From NCBI GenBank assembly GCA_034698045.1, contig JAQGAU010000238.1, positions 1 through 33,504 on the forward strand: DNA of 33,504 bases, in the 5' to 3' direction. Shown one piece after another: positions 1-10,900 of the stretch (its first letter is position 1; every line of letters starts with the position of its first letter). The translations under genes and the position numbers were made by a program. This stretch comes from Paramacrobiotus richtersi (Eukaryota; Tardigrada; Eutardigrada; Parachela; Macrobiotidae). Under the pieces are notes generated by a model. That model did not search any database, had not been told where the DNA came from, and saw only the letters and a list, made by a program, of their open reading frames with translations.

Positions 1-335
1 AATTGAACTTTCGAAACGTACCCCAGCCCGCTGCACATTGATTCACCGTTAAAGTGGGTTTGCTATTATCCTGCGAGAACGTGCCGTGAACCAGTCTACA
101 GGGACTTTTGCAAACGACGGGCAAATGAAATAACCTTTTTGCGAAGATAATCAACCGAATGTTCGCAATTGTCCGTGCCCAAATGCCGCAGCAGGCTTCC
201 AGCTTTCACACTACCGTTGCGCGAACTGTTTTCCATGTACGACATCATAATTATGCAAGGAACGTCTTCGACTGCCGCCTCAGCGTTTCTTGTGATCCCT
301 GCTACAGCATTAAATGGAAATGTTTCGCATAACGT
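1..335 (-). CDS. possible two-exon fragment of an unrecognised secreted protein, or 3' continuation of the astacin gene
   Basis: On the minus strand an open segment runs from about 335 to 135 (67 codons, four Cys if both pieces are counted). It contains VPCIIMMSYMEN and HLGTDNCEHSVDYLRKK. A GT donor after 135 and a CTCGCAG acceptor before 70 would remove a 64-nt intron and join it in phase 0 to a second open piece (70 to 1) that contains TLTVNQCAAGWG. The piece runs off the window edge. I do not recognise the domain. It lies directly downstream of the astacin catalytic exon on the same strand, so it may be the next exons of that gene. Both boundaries are inferred from splice consensus only, and another reading frame is also open across part of the region. 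Confidence 0.3.
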
Positions 336-369
336 CTTATGGTCGAAGCGTTATTGAAGGGTCCATTCC

Positions 370-1746
370 TTAAAAATAAGCGACTCCGGCTATGGGTAAA
401 CTGAGCGCACTCAAGTACTCTTGGCGTCCCATTTTCAAGGGCATTGTCGGCACTTTCGGGAGCATTGTCGGTCTGTTGCGGTCTTGGGCAAATGCCAGTG
501 GTGAGTAGTGCATTATAGATTTGAAATCATACTGAATTCCATGGTTCGACATGTTGGTCAGGATGATAAAGTTGGGATCGAACTTCCCTGGTTCAACGTG
601 ATCAGGAAAAACGTCCAGGTAGTCATCGCGATCCGGGCGGGCATGTTCATGGAAGAATCCCAAAGCATGCAGCAGCTCGTGCAGTATGATACCCGGTTTC
701 ATGCACTCGCTGCCCAGTCGAATTCTGGTTTTCCAGCCGGGTGTTCGTCCCCCACTGGCCTCGCATCTGCAAGCAGTGGGCTCTTAGAACTCACAAGCAA
801 AACCCCGCTACGTGTCATACTTACAACAAAAATGCGAGCTGTATTTTTAAAATCTGCTAGATTACAGCTATCTGGAGCAGCTTTTCATTTTCTGTACTCA
901 TAATGTCCGAGTAGATACTTTGTTATCTTACTTCTTACTTGGGAGCAGCTAGAAAGCAGATTCAATACTTGTGGCAACATTTGAAACACAGGATCAAAAT
1001 GCTGTTGCAAAGAACACTCACAAATGATTACATTTCCAGAAGTTCATGGCTACACCACAGAGACTTGTGACGAGCCATGCATTTGCAAAGCTGTCGCTGC
1101 GTAAGTTAGCTTAACATAGTGGTCAGTAAGCGAAGAACCATGTCAGAAAGATTATGATCTTGATCGGATTCTCCTACGGTAGATCGCTATGTTATGCGAA
1201 CAGTCGAAATTAATAATCAAATAATGCATTAATAAGTTTCAAGATCGATAACTCTGTCACCAGTTGAACTTGTAAGAAGATTTCTCCGGGTAGCTGTGAT
1301 GTAGTAGATTTTGAAAATATGGGTCTTTAAAAATATTTTTGCACCTGTAACACGACGCGGGGTTTGCTTGTTAGGACGGTTTACTACCAATTAACATCTT
1401 GTGTATATGTAGCTGTGTTAAAGCTCTTACCCTCGGGCATCTCTGGCAGGATCAATAGAGATATATTCGTGTTTGTCAGACCAAAGCTTGAAGGTCAAGC
1501 AATAGTGGGTCCGACGCTCGATGGTGCGCAAATCGTTTAGAATTATTTGCCGAGCTTCACCGTCCGCATCTTTGAAATTGCACTGCTACGTATAATTTGA
1601 GCTGATATTGTCGTTCATAAAAGTGTTCACATAAACGTACCAAATGCCGGATGCAACTTGAAAGGAATAACTTCCCGTTGATTGGCCAGTAGTTTAACGA
1701 AAACAGTTGACCAGTCCTTTGTGCAGCAGTTTTCATGCCAGACGGG
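370..1746 (-). CDS. astacin-family zinc metalloprotease, catalytic domain (5' end not found)
   Basis: Three exons join in phase on the minus strand: about 1746-1641, 1569-1431 and 766-370, giving 213 visible residues. Astacins are secreted zinc endopeptidases (M12A). The zinc signature HELLHALGFFHE is intact and the Met-turn SIMHY follows about 50 residues later. Upstream, EVIPFKLHPAF matches the start of the mature domain, IERRTHYCLTF carries the first conserved Cys, and GCEASGGR and LGSEC supply the internal disulfide pair. Introns are 71 and 664 nt. No signal peptide or prodomain was found, so 5' exons are missing or unrecognised; the first acceptor (1747-1748) is a guess. The frame ends in VAYF plus stop where astacins normally end in LYxC, so the partner of the first Cys is absent. 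Either the end is degenerate or a further splice follows. All zinc ligands are present, so an active enzyme is possible. Confidence 0.8.
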
Positions 1747-2165
1747 CTCTCATCTTTAATAATATCGCTTTTTAATGGCCAGTTCGCACTGGAAGACCGA
1801 GAGTCCAGAGCGGACAAGACGGAGGAATGGATTCTATTCCTCCAGTCTGAAACAAGCATTGCCGCGGGAAGCGACAGTTGTACAGTGCATACTTTGATGA
1901 AGGAAGGTGTTGCAGTGTACCTGCTGGGAGCGTATTGCAGCTGCCCCATTCCACAAGATAAATACAGTAAGCTGAAATTCCAATTAGTATCCCGAACTGC
2001 TCCATTGAATTTTTTTAAAATAACGTGCAAATTACAGCACTATACTAGCAAAGTGTTTAGCGTAAATCACACAAACTGTTTTCTCTTATCCTTAATGGGC
2101 GGTTGTTATTTGCTATCCAAGCTTTCATCGGTCGTTTTCCAACACATACCGTTACTGCATAGGAA

Positions 2166-2551
2166 TGTGACGAGACCGCTACCGCCTGGTGACGGCGGCT
2201 CGTGTGGCTGCATTGCAGGTGGCGCTGCGGCTTCGCCTACGCTGCGCTACGCCTACGCCTACGCGTCTGTCGGTTGCAGGATCCAGCGTGTTCTGCCAGA
2301 TCCTGTTTCAGTGTTGATATGATTGATGCGCTGTGCACATCATATTTCTGGCTCCTTGTCCTTGTCCCTCGAGAGTTTCCCCTCGAGAGTGTTCTTTCCT
2401 TGTTTTGTTTGCACAGCATCGCAATAAAGAGTCCTTTATTGCTCAGCTGGCATTTCTGTGTGTTTCGGTATACGACGGTGCCAGGTAGATCGGCATCCGT
2501 CGTCCACGTTCCCTTTGGTTTCCCTCGACGGACCCATCCGGGTTCGTCTCA
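2166..2551 (+). mobile_element. solo LTR of an LTR retrotransposon (probably Gypsy-like)
   Basis: A 386-bp segment starts TGTGACGA and ends TCGTCTCA, near-perfect short inverted termini of the TG...CA type. It is flanked on both sides by the 4-bp direct repeat GGAA (2162-2165 and 2552-2555). A poly(A) signal AATAAA lies inside on the plus strand, which sets the orientation. It also carries a short CGCCTACG-type repeat. No internal retroelement region adjoins it, so it is a solo LTR, a fossil left by LTR-LTR recombination. The 4-bp target duplication fits Gypsy (Metaviridae); family assignment is inference. Confidence 0.6.
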
Positions 2552-2555
2552 GGAA

Positions 2556-4071
2556 GTTCTTATGAGTTATGACTGATACCAGAACCAGATCGGCCATGCG
2601 ATTGGCAGGAAACTATGAACTCCCGGAACAGTGGCCCACTGTCAGTGGGCATAGTTAATACGCATCGCAAGTGCTAATGGAAACAGCTTAGTGGCTACCT
2701 TCACAATGTATATGGGTGGTTACGTAACTTGACGATGCCAGGTTTGTTCCAAACTTGTTATGGTCAGCAAGATTACACCTTAGGAATTTCATTGCACTTC
2801 AACAGCAGGTGCGCTATTCCCTGTTGCTCAGTTTAATCGGGACTGCAAGTCGATTGTCCTTACTACGTATCCAAAATGAAGGCCAAAACGAAACCCAGCA
2901 TGACAAATAATCCGAGATAACGACAGACACGATCGATGCCGATTCAACGACGCGTTGTTGTAGAAAAAGCACGAAAATGATTTGCACTAGAATGGTGCAT
3001 GATGGAAGGATTATGAGTGGCTCTGTCGTTTCAAGTTTATCTTTGCCATGATGGCCTCACAATTTAGGAAAGCTGTTTTTTTTTGTATTGACTTATCTCA
3101 GATGCAACAACAGTTCACAGTAACAAAAAGTCCGATCAAATGAAAAAATTATTCCAGTCAGCACGACACAGAACTGTACTCGTGATCAGCTGAGCATTAC
3201 CTGTAGTAGTTACCTGTACATTAGATATATAGGAAAGTTGTAATCTAACGATGGGGTGAAACAACGGAAAACTGAAACTTTCGTGTGTAGATCGCTGATC
3301 GATATCTGTACGTTTGCCCCACATCCAACACTGCGAGTATTATGTCAACTGTCAAGTTTCATGTTACCGCTGTTACGCTGACAAGACCCTCTAGGATGCG
3401 ACCACTACGATGTTTTCCTTTTAATTTATATACAGTACAGTACATCGCCATTTTCGAAATACATGACTAACGGTATTACGCAATTATCAAACATTAACAA
3501 CTCACTTATCACCAGTTTCGAATCAGTGTCTTTTGAGTCAAAGTCAGCGTAGGCACTGATCATTGCACGTATATTAACACGTAAGGTACATACCACTTCA
3601 CAGTATACATCCGCATAACTAAATTTATATATAGGATAATCAACATGTATCTTAACATAGTAAAACCTGTAAAAACTATAGCGCGTGACCTTTATACAGT
3701 GAAGCGCTATAGTGAAAAGTACCATCCGTTCTCTAATAATCGCAGTAAAGGTACATTTTCAAGTAAGTACTGTACGTATACGATGGTTCCAGTAGCGTCC
3801 AAACAAAAACAAAACATTACAAAGCCATTACTGTAATACAAAGGTCACCTTACCAAATACAAGTCTCACTTTCACAGGACGGACACAACAACTGATCATC
3901 TTAGCAACGGGCACTGCAGACTGTTCCTTCGGGTCCCTGTTTTGAACTGCAGTGTAAAGTTTGTCTAGTACCAAATAAAACCGACTAGATTGCCCGGTTG
4001 TTACTCTTCGTATTCGGAACAAGTGCCTATTCTTCCACCGCATCCTCATATCGTACTCCACATTCCCCACC
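2556..4071. other. intergenic, no convincing gene
   Basis: Only short, unsupported frames occur here; none has recognisable domains or a coherent splice structure. The stretch separates the solo LTR from the small secreted-protein gene at 4072. The one structured element is the inverted repeat near 3653-3725, listed separately. Confidence 0.5.
3653..3725. repeat. inverted repeat, possible terminal relic of a pogo/Tc1-type DNA transposon
   Basis: ACTATAGCGC (3675-3684) and GCGCTATAGT (3704-3713) are perfect 10-bp inverted arms around a 19-bp loop. The surrounding wording (AAAACCTGTAAAAACTATAG, then TATACAGTGAAGCGCTATAG) recalls the subterminal repeats of pogo/Tigger elements, which repeat TATAGCG motifs. 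I found no matching opposite end nearby, so a transposon origin is a suggestion only. Confidence 0.3.
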
Positions 4072-4308
4072 ATGCGGACCTTCTTACTGACCCTCATCGC
4101 CGCGTCCCTCCTCGCAGGCGTCCTATCCCAGTGCCAGCCACCCTACTGCAGCGACTGCTGGGATGATGCGTCCGAAGACCGCTGCAATCGGATCGCCAAA
4201 GGACAGAAGGACATGTGCTACACATACGCCACCGATCCCAGTCTCAGCCACTACTTTGACGCCCACTTTAGCGAGCAGTACAATTGTGCGGCGTACAAGA
4301 TATTCTGA
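4072..4308 (+). CDS. small secreted cysteine-rich protein, 78 aa
   Basis: A single-exon frame starts at an ATG in good context (CACCATGC). Residues 1-19 are a clear signal peptide (MRTFLLTLIAASLLAGVLS), leaving a mature chain of about 59 residues. This has six cysteines (QCQPPYCSDC, DRC, DMC, YNC), enough for three disulfides, plus several acidic and aromatic residues and a KIF end. It matches no family I can name. The codons are GC-rich, unlike the flanking AT-rich DNA, which supports real coding. A poly(A) signal AATAAA lies 122 nt after the stop. No intron is needed. It could be an antimicrobial, cuticular or digestive-secretion peptide; the sequence does not say which. Confidence 0.75.
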   Translation: MRTFLLTLIAASLLAGVLSQCQPPYCSDCWDDASEDRCNRIAKGQKDMCYTYATDPSLSHYFDAHFSEQYNCAAYKIF

Positions 4309-4429
4309 TTGTTTTTTGAGTGAATGACTACAAGAAGAGGTTCTTTCGACACTGTGTGTTCTTGATGGAAATTACAATGTCTCATCAATTTCATACAAAT
4401 GAATACATCTCAAACTGAACGATGTGACG

Positions 4430-4435
4430 AATAAA
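4430..4435 (+). terminator. poly(A) signal AATAAA of the small secreted-protein gene
   Basis: A canonical AATAAA lies about 120 nt beyond the stop at 4308 and is followed by strongly T-rich DNA, as expected for a cleavage site with a downstream U-rich element. Confidence 0.5.
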
Positions 4436-4961
4436 TCCATGATTGAAAACTTTTTCCCTTATTGTGTTTCCAGTTTATTTTTCTTCAGTTTGAGTTTGCA
4501 TTTTTTATTGATTTTTATTGATTGCATTAGATTGCTTATTTATTACATGGGTTTGATTTATTTTTTTCGGCGATTTTTATTTCACTTGGCACTATTTTTT
4601 CAATATTCATTCTTATTCATTTTTAATATTCATAATGAATTTTATAATGCATTATTGATATTTATTTTCAATATTCATTTATTTTTAAAATATTTACAGT
4701 GTTTAGTTTACTGCATTTTATTCAGTTTATTTTATTAATTTTGTTCATTGTCACTGCAACATATTCCACGATCCATAATTTTAATGTAAATAAATCTCCA
4801 TTAAACTCGTACACTATGTACAACTGACCAAATAACACGAAATAACAAGACAAGTAATATATTCTAACAGAGAAATAAAAACCACATTATTGCCCGGAAA
4901 ATTAGTGACATCTCACAATAACCGTACAACCAGTGAAATAGGGAACATAACCACGTGCGCC
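4436..4961. other. AT-rich intergenic spacer between convergent genes
   Basis: This very T-rich stretch separates the 3' ends of the plus-strand small secreted-protein gene and the minus-strand myotubularin gene. A TTTATT at about 4717-4730 reads as AATAAA on the minus strand and may be the poly(A) signal of the myotubularin gene. The hydrophobic frames here reflect T-rich composition, not genes. Confidence 0.5.
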
Positions 4962-7900
4962 TCATTTCTGGAAAGTGAGAATAGCGTGCGATCCACCGGA
5001 GGTGCCCGTCAACGGGCGCAGTAGTTGCGAGCGCCGTCGGGCGTCGGCGCCGGCCGTGGACAGCAGTGATGCGCCCGAGGGCTGCCGCTCACGCCGCACC
5101 ACCCCCACACTGTCCTCGACGGGCGGCCGGTTACTGGTGACGCTGGCCGTGCTCCCTGTCGAACAACATACGTCGTTTATTAAAGGATTTAGATTTCACA
5201 GTTATTTAATCGATTTCTTGATAGATTATTACTAGCAGATTAATTTACATATCATTTCACATATTTCTGATTTTTTAATTTCGAAAAAGTAAAGCTACAA
5301 ATTAATTTAAAATTTCGTTTCAGGTTATAAATCAATTTCATAAAATGATTTAAAACTTTTTAATAAAAGTTTACTTATTTTAAAAAAACTGTTTTAGAAA
5401 TGTAAAGGAAAACGAAAGATTTTATTTTGAAACTGAGAGAACCAGTGAAAAAACTGCAATCATGAATTAATTTTATTTAAAATTTGAGACACTTAATTTC
5501 ATTTAATTCATAATGTTAAATTCTATAATTTCATAATTTTTAATACTAAATTATTTGGCAAATTTTTAATACAGTTTAATTCATTTAAAAAAAATTAATT
5601 TCGCAAAATAGTATAAAAAAATCAGAAAACAAAATCGGCCAAAAACCTGCCATTTTAACCACCAACCTCTTCTCGACGGCCCCTTCTCCTTCTCCCCCTC
5701 CTCCGTCCCGCCCTGTACCTCCCGCCACAGCGCGGCCACCTCCCCGCACACCCGCTTCACCGCCTCCTCCCGAACCCCCTCGGCGCCGCCGCCCGCCGCG
5801 GCCAGGGGCGGCACAAACCGCAGATACATCTGCCGCCACACCCGCACAAACGGCAGCCCCCACACGGGCGTCAACACCCCCGGGGGCGCGTCCACCCCCC
5901 GCTCCATGGCCGGCAGGGCGGTCAATACGTTCACGGCCAGGAACAGGCCGTTGACGCAGCGGGACGTCGGGGCGGGGTTGAGGAAGTCGGCGTCCCAGGC
6001 GCTGGGCCAGGGGACCCCCGGAGCGGCTGGCTGGAGGGTGGAACCTGCCAAACGGTGAAATATAGACAAGCGGCTCTATGGTTATTTTTTAGTTGACATT
6101 TGAAACTACTAAAGTACGTTCTTGCCATTTCCGATACTTATTTGAACAATTTTATCATATTTTCTTCATGTGTGAATAATTTTCTACCCATATTTATAAA
6201 CTAAATTTAGGTAAAATCACTACAAATTCAGCGGAAATTTCATACTATAAATTAATAAAACTTTTCTTAGTAATACTCTAGTAATTATTATTCGCACTAT
6301 ACACTAATTTTCATTGTTTTGGCATGCTGCACCAAAATTATTTTTAATCATAATTACATTACCCAATTTCTCAGTATAAAATTTGTTTTAAGATTTTCGT
6401 AACTTTTTCAGTGCTTTTTTCTAATAAGTATTCACACCAATTTTTTATAATTATAACCCAATAAGAACAACACTTTTCAGCTTGTTTCTGGGTTACTTAA
6501 CCATTTTTTAAGTATGAATTATATCAAGCGATTTTTTTAAATATTAATTATTAATTATACGATTTAAATGCATGTTTTTCGTAGTTTGTCGCAACATACC
6601 CAGCACATCGCGCTGGCAGTTGGTGGTGAAGTTGCGAAATACACCCAGGAGGGCGGTGTCGTAGATGCGGATCAGGTAGGCTGACGAGAACTCAAAGGAT
6701 GCCGGGAACATGTGCGTCAGCTGGAAGACGCAGTCCAGGAACAGAAGGAACACCGGCGACTGCAAGCATTACCCAATTAGACAGTAAACATTAAACAAAT
6801 AATCGTACACCGAAAAAAAACTACAACTCCAAGGTCGAAAAATTATATTAAAAGGATGATATTCCTCGCAAATTAAAAAAGTAACTATCAAAAACAATTA
6901 GCACAAATTACACAAAAAAACAATAAAAATAATATTCCTCGCAAATTAAATCAGTAAATATCAAAAACAACTAGCACAAATTAAACAAAAAAATTAATAA
7001 AAATAATATTCCAAATTAAATTAGTAAAATTTAATATCAAAAACAATTAGCACAAATTAAAAAAAAAAATAATATTCCTCGCAAATTAAATCAGTAAAAT
7101 TTAAGATCAAAAACAACTAGCACAAATTAAACAAAAAAATTAATAAAAATAATATTCTACGGAAGAAAATACTTAAAATTTTTGTATAATTTTTTCCTCA
7201 AATTTTTTTATGGTTTTTCATAAATTCCGTCCAGCGTATTAAAGTCAACTGCAAATTAATTAATACAGGACAAACGTTTCGTACAAAATTTAAATCGGAA
7301 ATTTAATCAAAAAAATTTTTTAAGAAATAAGAAAGTCAATAAAGTAATTGTGAAAAAAGTACCTCGCGGTCTGGTTCGGTCTTGAGCAGTCCGAGACGGT
7401 CCTGGAAGCGGTGACCGAGCGCGACAAACTCCTTCTCAATCAGCCGCTGGAAGCCGTGGATGGTGCGCGTTCGCGGCTCCAACAGCAACTGCACCAGACC
7501 GCTCACTACGCCGTTGATATCACGATCCCCACTTTCTACAATTTAACCGGATATAATTCATATTCAATGTACCAATTAATTAGCATATTTCATACTAATT
7601 TTTTTAAATATCTTTTATTATTCACATAACTTTTATAATTATCCAATTTATTCACTCATAATTTTAAAATTATTTACGTTATCGTAATCTGCTGATAATC
7701 ACACCTAAATCAATTTAAATTCAGCAAAATAATAATCAATTTATATTATTACACTAGCTGGATTTTGCCACAAATAATTTTCTGTCGCCAAGTGAATGCG
7801 TGATAAGTTACAGTATACCACATTATTTTTAAAAATCAGCTTAACTGGAATAGATTACATTACGAGTTTTCAATGAGGCATATTCTCGATTTAACGATAT

Positions 7901-10900
7901 CATTTTTTTGCACCCTGTGCGTAAAATATTACTTACTGAGTTAGTCTAAAGTTAATAAAATCTTGGGACATTTAAGTGAAATAAAACTAATTAAAAATAT
8001 TATATTTTAACACATAATGAACAGTCACTTAAATCTTGGAAAATTCAACTAATTTATATAACAATTTTTACAGTTTAGTTGTATATATTAGTTTTTCTTT
8101 ATTTTTTGTGTTTTTTATATGGTAATTCTAATCCTACACATCATAAGGTGTATTTAATTAAGTCCAGATATAATTATTCAGAAATTCGCCAGTTTAATTT
8201 CTGGAGTCCACTGATTCTGCGCACCTTTCAATATGGCCGAAGTCTGTTTCCGCAGCGCATCGGACACGGTATATGCCAGCTCCAGACAGCGGCTGACGCT
8301 GTGCAACCAACGTGTGCTTTCCACTTCCACGAACCATTTATCATCCGACGATTCCAACGCCGAAAAGGATTCTGACAAGGAAAATCTATTTTATTCAATT
8401 TGTAATTTTCTTCAGATTTTTCTCAAGATTTTTTCGACAATTTTCAAATTCTACACATTTCACAACCTAGTATTTTCTTAATATTTATTTTCATGAAAAT
8501 TTTTCTGAATTTTTCAATACTTTTCAATATTCCTCAATATTTCTATAATTATTTCCGAAATTGTAAATATTTCCTAAATGTTATTTTCTTCGTAATCTTG
8601 ATTATTTTGTGAAAGTTTTTCATCACTAACTTTCTGAATTTCCTGGTTATTTTTCCATATTCCTCAGTAATTTGTCCATATTTCCGAAATTCTCAATATT
8701 TCTCAAATGTTATTTTCTTCATAATAATGATTATTTTGTGACACTATTTCCTTTCTCGTTCTCGATTTCCTGAATATTTTTCTGAATTGTTTCTAGATTT
8801 TTTTCAATATCCTCAGCATTTTTCTCGATGTTTCTCAGATTCTTAAAATATCCCAAGAAATTAGCTTCTCAATATCCTTTTTTTGCAGTTTCTTTTTGAA
8901 TATTTCTCAAAATTTAATGTTATTTCCGTTAATATTTACTATCTATTTTATATCTTTTTACCCTGACGAATTTTTTATTTTCACGAATAATAAAATTACC
9001 CGGAAAATAATAATAGTAATTTATCTGAGGAAAAATTCTGAAATTTAAATCCAGAAATTAAATAGTCAAATTTATATCGATTTACCAACGAGGACCAAAT
9101 CCCGTAGCGCTTCGTACTGCTTGCGAATGTCCTTGACGGAGGGCGCCAGGGTGCCCACGTCGAAGACAATGGGGGATTTCCGGTTGGGATGCGACAGTTT
9201 GACCGCTTCACCAAATCTGTAAAAATTACAAAAAACTATAGAATTTTAACCAATTTATTGCACGACACAACAAAATTCTCCGATTTATTTGATCAGGATT
9301 TTATTGCTGCCTATTTTATGATTATTTTATTGCAATAAAAATTTCCTATCAGCATCTTTGATTGTTTCAATTTAGTATAATTATCTTATATGTACTGTAT
9401 ATTATTATTATTTATTATTATTATAAATTTATAAATACAAATTCATTATTGATATAATTGTAAATAAATTAACCATAATTTATGTACATTTTAACACAAT
9501 CTGTATATAATAAATAATTCCAGATGAAGACATTGTCAAGAAATAATAAAAATAATTAAAAAAATAAACGGAAGAAAAAAAAACTACATTTTAGCGTGTT
9601 GTGCGTCAAAAAGCATTAATATAAGGAGCGAAAAACTATTTACGTCTGTTTGTCGGTGTCGTTGGACATGCGGCAGAGAGCGGCGCCCTGGGCGGAGCTC
9701 CAGCACCACAGCAGCGGCCGGCGCTCGTCGGACGCGCCCAACTGCCCGCACAGGCCCTCCAGACGGGCGTCGTCGCCCAGGGAGGCGGGCACCACGAAAC
9801 ACTTGGGCAAACTGCAACCAAGCACAAAAAAACAGATTATTTACCGAAGGAATTCAACAACTTGATTAACCAATGTTAAACAATTAAACAGAATATTCTG
9901 ACAATATGTGTATTAATTTGTATAAACGCGAAGGGACAGAGTTTAACATAAAACAGACAAGACGAAACTTCCATAAACATATTATACAAAAAATACTAAT
10001 TAAAAATTTAAATATTCATTTGCAGCAGAAATACATTAGATTAAATAAAAGAAAACAATAATTAACTCAACAAAATAGCTTGTCAATAAGATGAATAATA
10101 AATACGTTGGAAAAGAATAACAACATGCCTGAAAAGTAAGGAAAAACTACTGAAAATAATTCTAAAAATGTACCGAGTTTTACGTCACATTTTCAGCAAT
10201 CAGTGACTAATAACAAACAGAAATCTACAGCAAAATTATAACATAAAATAAATAATCAAACAGCAAGTACAAGAAAATTGTCAAAAACTGTTCGAAAAAT
10301 AGATAACTACACAAATATTAACTATAACGTTCAATTAGTAAAACATAATTAAAATTGACTAAAATAAATTGAAACACAAACAGAAAAATTGGGATGTTTA
10401 AAAAGGAAAATTCTGAAAAATATATAAATTATTTCCAGTGTATTAGCAGTTACCTGGAACACAAATGGAAGTTCTCGTTGGCCTGTGTGATGCGCCACGT
10501 CGATGTGTCAACATAATCCAGCAAATTTAGCCAGTCACTGCGTGTGCTAAAGTCCGCTGTGCGTTTGGCTGACGATTTGATCGGCGGTTTATCTGCGCAC
10601 ATTTAACACCATTTTAAGATAACAAACCATTGAAACCACTGCATTCCACTGGATCTATGTCATCCGTTTTCCAATATTTACAACCAGAAGAACTCAAACA
10701 CCACAAACTGACACAATCATAATAAATACAGAAAGAGGACGTAGAATGAAAAATTCTGGTAAATCAAAACAAATTTACAAAAATATTACAGATCTACGCC
10801 CAACAAAATTGTGCATTAATTAATCAAAAAGGATGAAAATTTAAATACATTACTCAGAAAAGTTAAAAACAAACTATGCATTAATTTTCAGATATAATAC

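Noticed and set aside
1735-2322. Long plus-strand frame of 195 codons
   Set aside because: It overlaps the astacin exon on the other strand, runs into the solo LTR and has no domain or signal peptide.
4424-4738. Hydrophobic 104-codon frame resembling a membrane protein
   Set aside because: It is a product of T-rich DNA (Phe/Leu/Ile-rich throughout) in the spacer between two convergent genes; no start context or homologue.
9584-9865. Several overlapping Arg/Pro-rich frames on both strands
   Set aside because: They are shadows of GC-rich myotubularin exon 5; only one frame joins its neighbours in phase.
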